DNA of 64,000 bases from Telmatactis stephensoni (GCA_029948255.1 JALIZF010001868.1:434001-498000), one strand, 5' to 3'. Positions 12,487-23,154 are shown, counted from the stretch's first letter. The notes: a model not told the origin generated them from the sequence alone. A program made the numbers and translations.

Positions 12487-12943
12487 GAGGGTCTCAATGG
12501 GGTTAAGCGTGAGTCGTGAAACGCTTAAAAAATTAACCGTGAGTCGTGAAAATTCGAAAAAAGTAATCGTGAGCCGTGAATAATTTTTGTAGCGTGAGCC
12601 GTGATTTTCGTTTTTTATAGTGCATTTAAGTGATCTAAAGTCTAGGTGAACTTTCCTGTGGCGCTGGGGCGTGAGACCAATGACATTTGAGCGTTGGCTG
12701 GTCTTCCTGGGCGAGTTGACTAGGCGTCAGCCAGGCGCTCACTATGTCACTCTTGGTGGTCTTTGTCCAGGCGTCTCAGCAATTCAATTCAAAACGATTT
12801 TTTTCTTCATGCTATATCGGAAATTCTTCAAAACGCCTAAGTTAACCGTGATTCGGAAAAATTAACCGTGAGTCGTGAAAAAGCGATTTTTTTAAGCGTG
12901 AGTCGTGACTGATACCCCCCCCCCCCCCCCCATTGAGACCCTC
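12487..12943. mobile_element. MITE with GAGGGTCTCAATGGGG ends and GTGAGTCGTGAA repeats
   Basis: The termini GAGGGTCTCAATGGGG and CCCATTGAGACCCTC are inverted. Inside, a CGTGAGTCGTGAAAA-like unit recurs at 12505-12620 and 12840-12910, next to a run of 17 C at 12915-12931. No coding potential. Confidence 0.65.
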
Positions 12944-13193
12944 GAATAGTCCATATATCGTCGGCAAGAGAGTGGTGGTTTACCTTCTTTTGGGCAATTG
13001 CAACGTCTTTTAATGTCTTCCAAAAGATGAAAAATTTGACAGTTTGGATTGAAAAGGGCTTCTTCACTTTCTGTAGATAATAAACAAAATAAAAAAACAA
13101 TAAATAAAATAGTTGTACCTGATCTTCACAACAAAGCGACTATCCAAGAAGAACGTTTTGGCCTGTGTAGCTACTATACTATAAAATGACGAT

Positions 13194-13579
13194 AGCACAG
13201 CACAGCACAGCACAGCACAGTACAGTACAGTACAGTACAGTACAGTACAGTACAGTACAGTACAGTACAGTACAGTACAGTACAGTACAGTACAGTACAG
13301 TACAGTACAGTACAGTACAGTACAGTACAGTACAGTACAGTACAGCACAGTACAGTACAGTACAGTACAGTACAGTACAGCTACTATACTATAAAATGAC
13401 GATAGCACAGCACAGCACAGCACAGCACAGCACAGCACAGCACAGCACTGCACTGCACTGCACTGTACAGTACAGTACAGTACAGTACAGTACAGTACAG
13501 TACAGTACAGTACAGTACAGTACAGTACAGTACAGTACAGTACAGTACAGTACAGTACAGTACAGTACAGTACAGTACA
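13194..13579. repeat. TACAG/CACAG pentanucleotide satellite
   Basis: Two arrays of the 5-mer (13194-13380 and 13405-13579), each introduced by the same 25-base leader ctactatactataaaatgac plus gatag, each starting with CACAG units and turning to TACAG. This is a two-copy higher-order repeat. Long frames on both strands, Tyr-Ser-Thr-Val-Gln or Leu-Tyr-Cys-Thr-Val in character, are artefacts. Confidence 0.92.
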
Positions 13580-13584
13580 GATTG

Positions 13585-14170
13585 TATAGAATAGTACCAA
13601 GGGCACTAGGACAAGTCGGTGTGTTTAATTTGACGTGTTTATGTGTCAATAAACCGAGATACAAATTGTACTTGTCTGCTGCAGTCAGTCCTTTGAAGTC
13701 ACATTATCTCCTCTGCTTTTGAATCGAACTTTCTGGTATCTTAGGTCAAACGAACGTTCCAACGGTTTGAATGTCTGTATTCGCTTCAAATGGGGTTCAA
13801 AACTATATTCGACTTGATATCACTCTAAGTGAGACTTAAAGTGATATTGAGTCGAAATTGATTAACTTATTACTAATTACTAACTAACTTTTGGCGGACC
13901 AGGGACTGGAACCCAATTTGAAACGAATACAGATATTCAGTCTTCCGCAAACCGTTTGAGCGTTCGTTTTCCTGAAAATAACGCTTTCTAACAGCTGTAA
14001 CAGAGGCAAGAAAGGTCAAAAGCAGAGGAAATAATGTGACTAGCTACAGGACTTGACTGCAGATAAGTACAATTTGTATCTCGATTTATCGACACATAAA
14101 CACAACAAACACAACAAACACAGCAAACGAACCGACTTCGTCCTATAGTGCCCTTGATAGTATACAGTGT
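13585..14170. mobile_element. large foldback element
   Basis: The left side (13590-13722) and right side (14010-14165) are inverted copies, for example gatacaaattgtacttgtct and its counterpart near 14070. The pairing continues inward (aaacgaacgttccaacggtt with the complement near 13965) to an inner hairpin at 13807-13860. The TACAG satellite abuts its left edge. Confidence 0.65.
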
Positions 14171-14302
14171 CTCAGAATTCAGCCCCCCCCCCACCCCCCC
14201 ATTCTCCCCCCACCTCCCCCACACATGCACACTCCCGAAAAAGAGTGGAAATTATTCACAAGGGGGCGGGGTAAAGACGTCCCAGTTGTATACGTCTTAC
14301 TC

Positions 14303-14653
14303 AAGAAGGCCTACTCCGGGCCCTAAAATCGCCTAAGATCGCTAAATATCGCCCAAGAGCGCCTAAGAGCGCCAACTCGAAATGGCTAAAATTCCCAAGA
14401 TCGCCTAAGATCGCCCAAGATCGCCCAAGATCGCCCAAGATCGCTCAATATCGCCCAAGAGCGCCAACTCGAAATGGCTAAAATTCCCAAGATCGCCTAA
14501 GATCGCCCAAGATCGCCCAAGATCGCCCAAGATCGCTCAATATCGCCCAAGGGCGCCAACTCGAAATGGCTAAAATTCCCAATATCGCCTAAGATCGCCT
14601 AATATCGCCCAAGATCGCCCAAAATAACGGCCATTTTAGGGCCTGGAGTAGGC
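14303..14653. mobile_element. TIR element filled with GATCGCCCAA 11-mers
   Basis: Ends AAGGCCTACTCCGGGCCC and GGGCCTGGAGTAGGCCTT are inverted. Between them about twenty copies of (A)AGATCGCCC(A/T) are organised in a higher-order unit of about 110 bp containing gcgccaactcgaaatggcta, present three times. No ORF of interest. Confidence 0.75.
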
Positions 14654-14868
14654 CTTCAAGAAAACTGTGCTTCTATTTGTTCGCATTGCTGATTTGAAAT
14701 TAAAAATGCATCACAATAATGATGTATTGTCAAATGACAGTGTAACAATAGTTTCAAAAGGAAATTCGATGTTCAGTGAATTGTTCAGTTTGAGTGGTTA
14801 AAACAAGCCTGTCACGTGATAAATAAACAATTATGAGCTTTGCAAATTATTCTCAGACCATCAGATAC

Positions 14869-15133
14869 AGTCATTCTCAAAAAGGTTGTCCATATGAAAA
14901 GACGTTTAGTCGTTAATAAACTCATTTGCATTTTTCAGATTTTCAGTTTTCTCGCTGGATTTTCAATTCAAAATATACCAAAGTACATTACATATTATAT
15001 ATTGTGTATAACGGATTGTAGTTTTGCAGCTAAAGTTAAAATTCTTGCCAGAAGATTGAAAATGTGATATATGCAAATATGTTTATTAATGACTAAACGT
15101 CTTTTCATCTGGACAACCTTTTTGAGAATGACT
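14869..15133. mobile_element. MITE, about 60-bp arms
   Basis: Left arm agtcattctcaaaaaggttg onward (14869-14930) pairs with 15072-15133, sharing gaaaagacgtttagtc and its complement. The short plus-strand frame inside is not a gene. Confidence 0.7.
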
Positions 15134-16480
15134 CTTTGACTAGCTGAACAAAAACAATTGATGCTTGTCTTGGGTCTTTTTAACTCCGTATTCTCATATA
15201 GCCACTGGCCATTGGAGGAGCTATGTATGTAAGGCCTAAGTCCTGGTTTCTCATTCGATATAACAGCATAATTATTTCGAGTATTTTCATTGTATTGGCT
15301 TTAGTCTTACAAGAGTAAATTTGATTCTACACCATGGAACAATATTGCTAGGGCTAGACGGTTTCCGTAAGTCGATCTGTTCGCTCTTTGGGCTTCCTGT
15401 GGTGGTCGCTTCCACATCGCGACCTACCGACACTGTACCGATGGAAATATGCCTACATTGTTGAATGGGTCATAAATTTAAGTCCCTTGAAGTCTTGACC
15501 AACATGCTTTTATTATACTATGAGGACTTGCGCGCCGAAAAGAAATTTTTGGTATACTTGTTCAAATGGATATCCAAGCGCAACATACTAAACCAACTCC
15601 ATTAGATGGCCGACGCTGGACAGCAAGTGCTGCAAATCAGCTTTTTGATATTCCCTAGCTAGCCCTCACTGAAGTTAAGATTGTTACCAATTAAATTTCC
15701 TTTCGCTGACAGTCAAATCCAACGATAAAGCATAGGTTTTAGTGTAAATACGATTGGAAAAAAAGTGTTAACCCGATAACAAATACTACCAAGTTAATTA
15801 GTTTAGGAATGGATTGAAATAATCAAACGTACCTCCATATTTGACAGTAATAAACATGGCCACATAAACAGCTCTTCCTTACTTCATTCTAAGCTACAAA
15901 ACTACGATACAACGGAGTAATTGGCCTTCTGGGGGTACCGCTTTTGGTTGCAAACAAACTTCAACAACCACGGTATGTCTGTGTATGTTTGCAGAGTAAG
16001 CATAAGCGAACGTGGCTTTAAAGGCTAGCAAGTTCATTAAATAGGGTATGAAAGACAATGGTAATAATGACAGAAAATGTCGAGAAGTTTATTTAGTTAT
16101 TTTATCCTCTTTTATATTTGTATAAATATTGACAGTTTTCTTGATCTGCGTCTAGTAAAGTTATAAAAATAGGATTAGCTTTTCGAGGCCCAGAATGTCG
16201 AGTCTGTCTGGATTTATTTTTTAAAATACTGAATTAAAACAAATTATAGCCATCTGATCGATAATAATAGCCTTAGTAATTATTGTTAGCTTCATGCATC
16301 GATGAAGCATAAATTTATTACTAACATCTTTCCGAATGACAATTCCATTCACTAATAATAGCCTTATTATATAATGGATTTGTATAAGGACCTATACGAA
16401 TAAAAGAAAATAAAGTAAAACATGAATCTGAATCTGAAATTTCAGTTATGAGAGAAGCCTCGCGAACCGGCTGACTATGA
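15134..16480. other. intergenic stretch
   Basis: No gene, array or clear element ends. There is a small hairpin at 16294-16312 and an A-rich retroposon-like tail with aataaaagaaaataaa near 16400. Confidence 0.45.
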
Positions 16481-16511
16481 AATAGTTAGTCCAGATCCAG
16501 GCCTCTGTTTA

Positions 16512-16880
16512 CCCCGCTCCGCTTCGGTAAAACAGAGTCCAGAAGAACTTGCATGCGCATGCATTACATGAACCAATCAGACACCGTAAAATTTTAGTGT
16601 GACCAGGTTACAAGGCTATCGTTCAGTATGGCTGCTATTTACGAAGGGTTTATAGACGAAAGGTTATCTGAATTAAATCAGCTATATGGGGCTCATTTTG
16701 AAAACGAATTCATCGAAACAGTTGCCTTCACTTGTACGAAGAACACGTTTTTACCCAAATTGGAGCAAATGCAAGCCCTGTATGATTTGTCGAAAGTCTT
16801 TGTAACCAGGTCTGATTGGCTCATGTAGCGCATGCGCATGCAAGTTCTTCTGGACTCTGTTTTACCGAAGCGGAGCGGGC
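16512..16880 (+). mobile_element. TIR element A carrying a RecQ-helicase-like N-terminal fragment
   Basis: Arms 16513-16562 and 16830-16879 are perfect 50-bp complements (ccgctccgcttcggtaaaac ... gcatgcgcatgc). They continue imperfectly inward through acatgaaccaatcagac. The ORF 16628-16828 encodes 66 residues with LPKLEQMQALYDLSKVFV, resembling the segment just before the Walker A loop of RecQ-type helicases. The frame ends where the ATP-binding loop would begin. A third copy of the arm start lies just outside at 16893-16942. It is related to element B at 26604-27132. An internally deleted transposon is inferred. Confidence 0.6.
16628..16828 (+). pseudogene. N-terminal fragment resembling a RecQ-type helicase
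   Basis: A 66-codon ORF. Aligned with the ORF at 26741 it shares the pattern HF-x3-F(I/V)(E/D)(T/S)V, then LPK(L/F)EQ(M/L)QA(L/I)Y and K-(D)VFV. The EQ-x-QAIY...DVFV arrangement is that of motif 0/pre-Walker A in SF2 RecQ-like proteins, where PTGxGKS normally follows. Walker A and all later motifs are missing, so no helicase activity is possible. The start codon follows the left arm by about 65 bases. Confidence 0.5.
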
Positions 16881-17436
16881 TAAAAAGCTAGGAGAGTCCA
16901 GAAGAACTTGCACGCGCACGCGTAACATGCACCAATATCAGAAAATTGCTTTAAAAATCAGTATTTCACTACTAATGTTTGGATAATGGAAGTACAGTAT
17001 TTCATAGTTAGTCGTCTTTTTCATTCGTTCCCCGAGTTTGCTGCTCGAAAGAGATGTCTGAGCAAGAGAGTTAAGGTGGCTCGATCGAGTTTTCCAGTAG
17101 AGCTACCAGTCTTCTTTGAGTGCAAACTATTTGTTCATGAGCAGTTTAAGTATTACACCCTTATCAGACAAAGATCATAGTTTATGATGACGTATGTTAT
17201 ATGGAGATCGGCGCTATTATGGCGACGCCTTAAAAGAATTCCCCTTTTTACACATTCTCGATTTTAATGAGTTCTAGGCTTATTCTTGAAAAATGCTCTT
17301 GTGATCTTGTAGTTAACATCATTGCCTTTAGCTCTAGCGAATTAAATTAATTTCTGAGAGAGCGTTTTCAAGATATCATCGATGAGAGATTTTAACTGCA
17401 AAAATCAAGCGTAAACAAAACAACTTTTTGAATCTC

Positions 17437-18923
17437 CTACAATTAAAAAGAAAGTAGCACATCTAAGTTAATTTTTCATCTCAAATTGTTGTAAAGATTT
17501 AACAAATCGAACATAGTTTTTCATTGTCTGTCCTCTTATTGATCATAGATGACAGCCAATCAGAAAGCGAGAAAATTACAAGTTGTGGTAAAAATCAAAT
17601 TTGGCTACTGAAAGAGACGAGAGAAATCACATTGATTGATATCGAGTGAGCCGAACTCATGTATATGGACATGCTAATTTTGCGTCTGTCGCCCAAATTT
17701 CGCTCTATTGTTACATAAACTGCAATATTTAAAGATCCCTTCGATAAATATTGTTTAAAAATTAGTATGGTTTAGTTTTGGTAAAAGGCAATATAATGTA
17801 GCGTTTTTAGATTTACTGAATCATTTTAACGCTGTCAAATATAAGCCTGAAATCAGTATATTCTTCAGCCGGATACAGTGGTCGACAACTCATTGATGCA
17901 TGATGCAGCTCTTTTGTTTTAGTTTGTCATGTTTTCTTTCATTCCAACACTTGATGCAAATTACGGAACGCTTCATTACCTTCCGAGCACTCTTCCGAAA
18001 TATGGTAATTGCAAGAGACCATAATACTAAGAGAGCGAAACTCAGTATTGATGTCTGTGCGATGTTCGCGGCGACTAAGGCTATTTTTAGTAACTTCGCC
18101 AGTCGCGCGCGCAAGGCCCTCAACCAATAGAATTTGCTTTTTGGCATGCGCGCGGAAGGGACCGTTTCAATTCTATTGTTTAAGTGCCTTGCGCGCGCGA
18201 TGGCGAAGTTACTAAAAATAGCCTTAGGCGCCACGAACATCGCACAAACATCAATGCTGAGTTTCGCTCTCTTAGTATTATGGTCTCTTGGTAATTGTTA
18301 GAATGAAATTTTCATAAGAATGCCAAAAAGGAAAGAAACGTTTTGTCACACAACCGCAGATGGAAACTCGTCAATAGCAGAATCATGGGGAAACAAAGTA
18401 AGAATAGAACGATTTGCTGACATGCTGCAAAGAAATGTACAGTTAAAAGATTTCTTTCTAGTGATTACCATATCTCTTCTGTATTTATAGTGGAGTTTAG
18501 CTTATAAAATGCTCGTGACTCGTGAAAAATCTTGCCCTGCTTTGCTGTAAGCTTGCTGGAACATGCGCTGCCTCGTTTTCATGTCTGCCTCGTTTTCATG
18601 ACACATTCTCGACTACGACGATAGACTTATAGATAGACTGATAGAAAACCCAAACCTAGAAGCCTAAAGGCCTGGGCACGAGTAAAAACAATTTAACTAT
18701 AAACTCCAATTGCAAAATGGCGGATTCACATACTCGTCGACCGTGAAGTAAGTAGCCTGGGGATGAGGACCGGTCGCAAAAAAGCTGAACGCGCTCTGAT
18801 TGGTTGGAATTAAAATCTCCGTTCACTTGGCTCGTCTCTTTCAGTAGCCAAATTTGATATCTTTACAACAATTTGAGATGAAAAATTAACTTAGATGTGC
18901 TACTTTCTTTTTAATTGTAGGGA
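17437..18923. mobile_element. foldback element interrupted by a MITE
   Basis: 17437-17502 (ctcctacaattaaaaagaaa onward) is the complement of 18857-18923, and 17596-17624 (atcaaatttggctactgaaa) the complement of 18831-18860. The left copy has about 94 extra bases between these two blocks. The inside holds the MITE at 18012-18290. Confidence 0.6.
18012..18290. mobile_element. MITE with long TIRs and a 7-8-bp target duplication
   Basis: The arms (about 105 bp) start CAAGAGACCATAATACTAAG and end with the complement. The flanks 18005-18011 and 18291-18297 are both GTAATTG (or 8 bp GGTAATTG if the last G is shared), a direct duplication. Length 7-8 and CA..TG ends suggest a hAT- or P-like non-autonomous element. 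Both-strand small frames are shadows of the palindrome. Confidence 0.75.
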
Positions 18924-18929
18924 AAATTG

Positions 18930-18990
18930 TCACTGAAAAACCCCTATGGGGAGTTGTCAATAAAGTATTGTATTGTATTGTATTGTACTC
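18930..18990 (+). repeat. retroposon 3' tail with TATTG repeats
   Basis: The stretch cccctatggggagttgtcaa followed by AATAAAG and four TATTG units is typical of a 3' end of a CR1/L2-type LINE or its SINE. No upstream coding body is recognised. Confidence 0.5.
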
Positions 18991-19289
18991 ATCTCAATTG
19001 TACGAAAGCTATGGCGTTCCTAATAAATTTCGTGGAAAAAACAATTTAGTTACCATATCTAAAATTGGTTTGTATTCCATCTAGGAGAACTTTCTATGAT
19101 CGGTACCGCTATTGTCTGGGGTCCCTGTGTTCTAATTTGCATGAAAAATTTCACGTTATGTATTTTACATGTGAACTACAAAGGATACGAAAAAGCTCTA
19201 GTACATTTCTATTTTAAATTTAGCAACTTTCAAGCTGATTGTAAAGATCTAGGATCATCTTTGGCAAATTGGCGACTGGAGGCCTAAAG

Positions 19290-19455
19290 CGCATTTTGGC
19301 TTCCAATTTCACTTCCAAGGTTTAGATTACCGCTATGGGCCCGCAGTAATTGGCCACGCTGTTGCGGACGCCCTGCCATATACTTATTTGTAAGCAATTT
19401 CATGGCGAAGTTAATAAAATGAAAAATAAAAATAAAATAAAAATAAAATAAAATT
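19290..19455 (+). repeat. retroposon 3' end with AAAAT tail
   Basis: A GC-richer body is followed by aataaaatgaaaaataaaaa and AAAAT repeats. No ORF remains. Confidence 0.4.
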
Positions 19456-19583
19456 TGACTATTATCTTATTTGACTTGGAAAGCTTATTGGTAGATAAAT
19501 GTTCAACTGGCTGTACTTTATGTTATTCTTAAATTAGTCAATACAGTATTTTTACAATTTCTATAATTAGTCCTATAATTTTA

Positions 19584-20446
19584 ATAGAGTGATGGCACTT
19601 AATCCGTGAAATAGATATTAGTCTAATTAACAATTAGACCTCGAGGCCGAATGGACTACGAGTCAATAGCCCATGAGGCCGTAGGCCGAATGGGCTATTC
19701 AAACTCGTAGTCCATGAGGCCGAGAGGTCTAAGGTCCTGTTCACACTACAGTTCTAGGTCGATCTTAGTTCGATCCAGCTTAAAGCGATGTACTAGACTC
19801 GGAATCGATCTCAGATCGATCTAATGCTGTAGTGTGAACGGGGCCTAATTGTTTTAGTATTCACCAACATATTGGGCCAAAGGTGAATGAGACTAAACAA
19901 AACAAAGAGAGAAAAATGTTTTATTGATATCAAAACTCGCGCTTCCTCTCAACTCGGGCTATCACCAATAGCCCGAGGTTAGGGAGCCAATCAGAATGCA
20001 GGATTTGTAATAGCCCTTATGTTGGTGAATACTAACAGACATTAGTAGACACTATTTCTATTGTTTTCTTTTGTTTTGATTCGACTATTAGACACTGACT
20101 ATTAGATTTTGTTTCACGGATTAGAGTGGTTTTCATAAACCCGTGAAATACACTTTAGCTTATTACACTTTATTACACTTTGGCTCTTTTGTTTTCTATT
20201 ATAGAGTGATTTTCACCGGACTGTGAAATAGTTACTAAGCTAATAGACACTAATAGACTCTGCACCCATTGTTTTCTTTTGTTGCAATACAACTATTAGA
20301 CACTATTAAACACTGACTATTACTAATTGTTTCACAGTCCGATGAAAATCACTCTATTTCTTGACTATTACACTTTATTACACTTTAATTAGTACACTTT
20401 GTTTCACGGGTTTATGAAAACCACTCTAAGTGCCATCACTCTATCA
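19584..20446. mobile_element. three nested TA-flanked MITEs
   Basis: Outer ends ATAGAGTGATGGCACTTA (19584) and TAAGTGCCATCACTCTAT (20429-20446). The right outer arm is split by a second element, about 20123-20429 (GAGTGGTTTTCATAAACCCG ... CGGGTTTATGAAAACCACTC), flanked by TA. That one is split by a third, about 20203-20355 (GAGTGATTTTCACCGGACTG ... CAGTCCGATGAAAATCACTC), also flanked by TA. All three share GAGTG ends. A TAA-flanked element (19733-19845) also lies inside the outer one. Confidence 0.75.
19733..19845. mobile_element. MITE with TAA target duplication (GTTCACACTAC ends)
   Basis: Termini GGTCCTGTTCACACTACAG and CTGTAGTGTGAACGGGGCC are inverted; TAA lies on both sides (19730-19732 and 19846-19848). 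Three-base TAA/TTA duplication is the mark of PIF/Harbinger elements. Similar termini at 37360-38059 and 57940-58060. Confidence 0.7.
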
Positions 20447-20559
20447 TATATATCATTTTATATTTTAAATTTATATTTATATCATATTATATTCACATTT
20501 GCACACAAAATATGTATATATTTCTATATTTTATACTTTATGTTATTTATGTTATGTTA

Positions 20560-20640
20560 TGGTGTCCTCAATTAGCAACACCATGCTAAAGTCAAAAGAC
20601 ACTGAAATAAAGTTTTTTATTATTATTATTTATTATTATC
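20560..20640 (+). repeat. LINE-type 3' end with ATT tail
   Basis: Sequence ending gacactgaaataaag followed by TTATT/ATT repeats. No coding body is recognised upstream. Confidence 0.4.
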
Positions 20641-21015
20641 AGAAACCAACTACAAAGAACCTAAACTTTCTGAAAGAAATAACTTTAGCTTTGTACAACA
20701 CTTATTCTTCGACTGAGAGGTTTTTGTTGCTCAGTGCTTGAATATGATATATCTTCATAAGTAAAAGTTTGAATGACTAACAGAAAATTTCATCACAACA
20801 CAAAGCCTTCTCTGCTTCGAATTCATTTCTGCAATTTTCTTCCAGCACAATCCTTTATAGCTTTTCCAGTGACTTGTAAACAGAATTCGAAATATTTACG
20901 ATCAAAGGGCGGATGAGCTCCACTGAGCCAACGGCCATCAAGCATCAGTGAACTTTTATGTTATTATATGTGTTAATTGTAATTTTAAAAAGTAATTAGT
21001 AGTACAGTAATTTGA

Positions 21016-21150
21016 AGAGTGCTTACAATATGACCAAGAAAAACTTTGTAAGAAATTGCACTAATTAAACAATAGAAAACAAAGGATTCCGCGCTATTTA
21101 GTACAATTTAGTTCGCTAACTTTTTCACGGATATATTGTAAGCACTCTAG
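21016..21150. mobile_element. short MITE, AGAGTGCTTACAATAT ends
   Basis: agagtgcttacaatat at the left and atattgtaagcactct at the right are inverted. Otherwise AT-rich with no ORF. Confidence 0.5.
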
Positions 21151-21164
21151 TGTATTTTAAAATA

Positions 21165-21318
21165 AATTTTCATGGTATGGACTGTGTAAGCGGCAGCCCA
21201 AGGCGCCATCCTATGCTCACAGTCTACCATGCATGTTATATGTTTTTGTAAAGCGCCGAGAGCAGATTTCTGGATAGGCGCTATATAAGTACCCAGACCC
21301 ATTATTATTATTAAATGG
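21165..21318 (+). repeat. retroposon 3' end (GGCGCTATATAAGTACC) with ATT tail
   Basis: The motif gtaaagcgccgagagcag, then ggcgctatataagtaccc and ATT repeats, looks like a LINE/SINE 3' terminus. It is oriented opposite to the LINE fragment that follows. Confidence 0.45.
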
Positions 21319-21399
21319 TCGCTAACTGATCTTTAGTGGTATTCACTTGATATTCGATGTCAACAAGATTCTTTAAATTTCAACTACTTTCCTAAGAAT

Positions 21400-22205
21400 T
21401 CTTGCAGAATTTAAGATGACAGTTTTCTGCAATTCCGCTACACAACACTTCTATTCCAAGACCATCCAGTCGCTGTGCTAACTTTTTTGATGGTGTTCCT
21501 AATGCGCCGATAACAATTGGAATTACGTTAATATGCATGTTCCATATTTTTTTTAAGTTCCCTGACTAGATCTTGATACTTTTCAAACTTTTCTCTTTCT
21601 TTTGAATTTACTCTGGAGTCAAAACTGTAAAGTCAATAATTTTACATTCTCTCTTTATTTTATCTATTATCACTAGGTCTGGGCGCCTTGCTTCAATAAC
21701 GTGATCCGCTTGAATATTAAAGTCCCATAGGATCTTATAACTGCTATTTTCACATACTTGATCAGGTTGATGTTCATACCATTTTTCTTTAGTTTCTATT
21801 CCAAATTTACGCCAAAATTCCGAATGAATTCTTTTACCAAGCCAATCATGCCGTCTTTTATATTCTCGCTGAGCCAATTTAGTACATTCACTCAGTATAT
21901 GATTTATCGTTTCATCAGCTTGTCCACACATTCTGCACTTGCTTTCTACTTGTGATTTGTCAATTTTGGCTTTAATTAAATTGGTTCTAATTGCTTGTTC
22001 TTGTGCTGCCAGTCATTAAGGCCTCAGTCTCTCTCTATATTCCAGATCTTGACAACCACATCATTGCTCTTTTCCGGTTTCTTCTTCAGTTTGTCGAACA
22101 AACTGACCATGAAGTGGTTTATCATGCCACCTGTTCATCCTTTCAGTCTGCTTTGCCTTCTTAAATTCTGTTGTGCTTTCGCCTTATACATACTTGAGCC
22201 TCTAG
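21400..22205 (-). mobile_element. decayed LINE with R2-type (REL) endonuclease region
   Basis: The minus frame 21608-21931 and upstream codons show CRMCGQADETINHILSEC, a C-x2-C-x7-H-x4-C zinc knuckle, then RRHDW and RRPDLVIID. This is the order seen in restriction-like endonucleases of early-branching non-LTR elements (R2/NeSL type). Downstream, KYQDL, then PIVIGALG and AQRLDGLGIE appear after one frameshift and end near 21415. Upstream coding (to about 22200) is broken by several stops. The reverse transcriptase is not in the window; 5' truncated and dead. Confidence 0.65.
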
Positions 22206-22217
22206 CTGCCATAATGA

Positions 22218-22394
22218 TTCTTTCTTCTTCTTCTTCTTCTTCTTCTTCTTCTTCTTCTTCTTCTTCTTCTTCTTCTTCTTCTTCTTCTTCTTCTTCTTCT
22301 TCTGCTTCTGCTTCTTCTTCTTCTTCTTCTTCTTCTTCTTCTTCTTCTTCTTCTTCTTCTTCTGCTTCTTCTTCTTCCCTTTCTTCTTCTTCTT
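22218..22394. repeat. TTC trinucleotide array
   Basis: About 59 TTC units with a few TGC interruptions. It gives poly-Ser or poly-Arg frames on either strand that are not genes. A homopurine/homopyrimidine tract with triplex potential. Confidence 0.95.
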
Positions 22395-22716
22395 ATCATC
22401 TTTGTACTCATTGAAATGTGTCTTTGCGGCCTAATCTAGGGATTTGATAATCTACTTTCTTATTCAATCAGGTGGATCCGGATGGGTAGCGTTAACGTCA
22501 TCAATACGAAATGTTTGGCTATGTTGCTCAGACGCGCAGCAAACTCTGGAAGCGAGCTAAAAGTACGGTTGTTTTTCAAGGCTATAACAGAGAAGGAATG
22601 ATTATGATGGTGGTAGTATTAAATTTCGTCTCGTAAGAAATACAGCTGTATTCGGGTCGGCGGGTAGTTAGATTATCGTTAATCTATTTTTAAGTCACTG
22701 GTTTTGTTGGTAGTAA

Positions 22717-23115
22717 GGACCTTAATTAAGCAACCACAACGACGACTGCAGGGAAGATCAGACGGGACGCTAAAAATCATTTAAAAACAATAGACAACGC
22801 TATTTCTTTCGTTTGTTCATTTTCATGTGACATTCAAACTCATAATTATATAATAAAGGAAAATATGTGCAAATTTAAAGATCAAATTTCTGTCCGAACG
22901 AAAAATAAGCTTTAGTTCTACAAATTCCCGTTCTCTATAGAGCGTGAAATCGGAACTTTTCACGTCGTAGTTTTACAGAATATATACGGTTGATTTCTTT
23001 GCAGTTCTGCTCATTTCGGCACGTGTATTTATTGTGCTTTGTAATTAAGGCCATTGTTTTATGCCGTCGTCGTCCTTGTTGCCGTCGTGGTTGCAATTGC
23101 TTAATTATAGGTCCC
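22717..23115. mobile_element. MITE next to the glycosyltransferase 3' end
   Basis: GGACCTTAATTAAGCAACCA at the left pairs with the complement (gcttaattataggtccc) at the right, and the CGACG-rich inner portions pair. It ends 40 bases from the stop of the minus-strand gene and so probably provides part of its 3' UTR. Confidence 0.6.
23028..23033 (-). terminator. candidate polyadenylation signal of the glycosyltransferase
   Basis: TTTATT on the plus strand is AATAAA on the minus strand, about 122 bases after the stop codon. It falls inside the MITE 22717-23115. Confidence 0.4.
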
Positions 23116-23154
23116 TGACGGAGCGATTTAAAGCAAAGCCAAAGCAAATGAGCA

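Noticed and set aside
13064..13722. Long ORFs on both strands (about 180 residues each)
   Set aside because: A 5-base repeat without stops is open in several frames; the peptides are pure pentamer repeats.
17890..18240. Overlapping ORFs on both strands
   Set aside because: They are mirror images from the palindromic MITE 18012-18290.
21995..22414. Poly-Ser ORF (plus) and poly-Arg ORF (minus)
   Set aside because: By-products of the TTC array.
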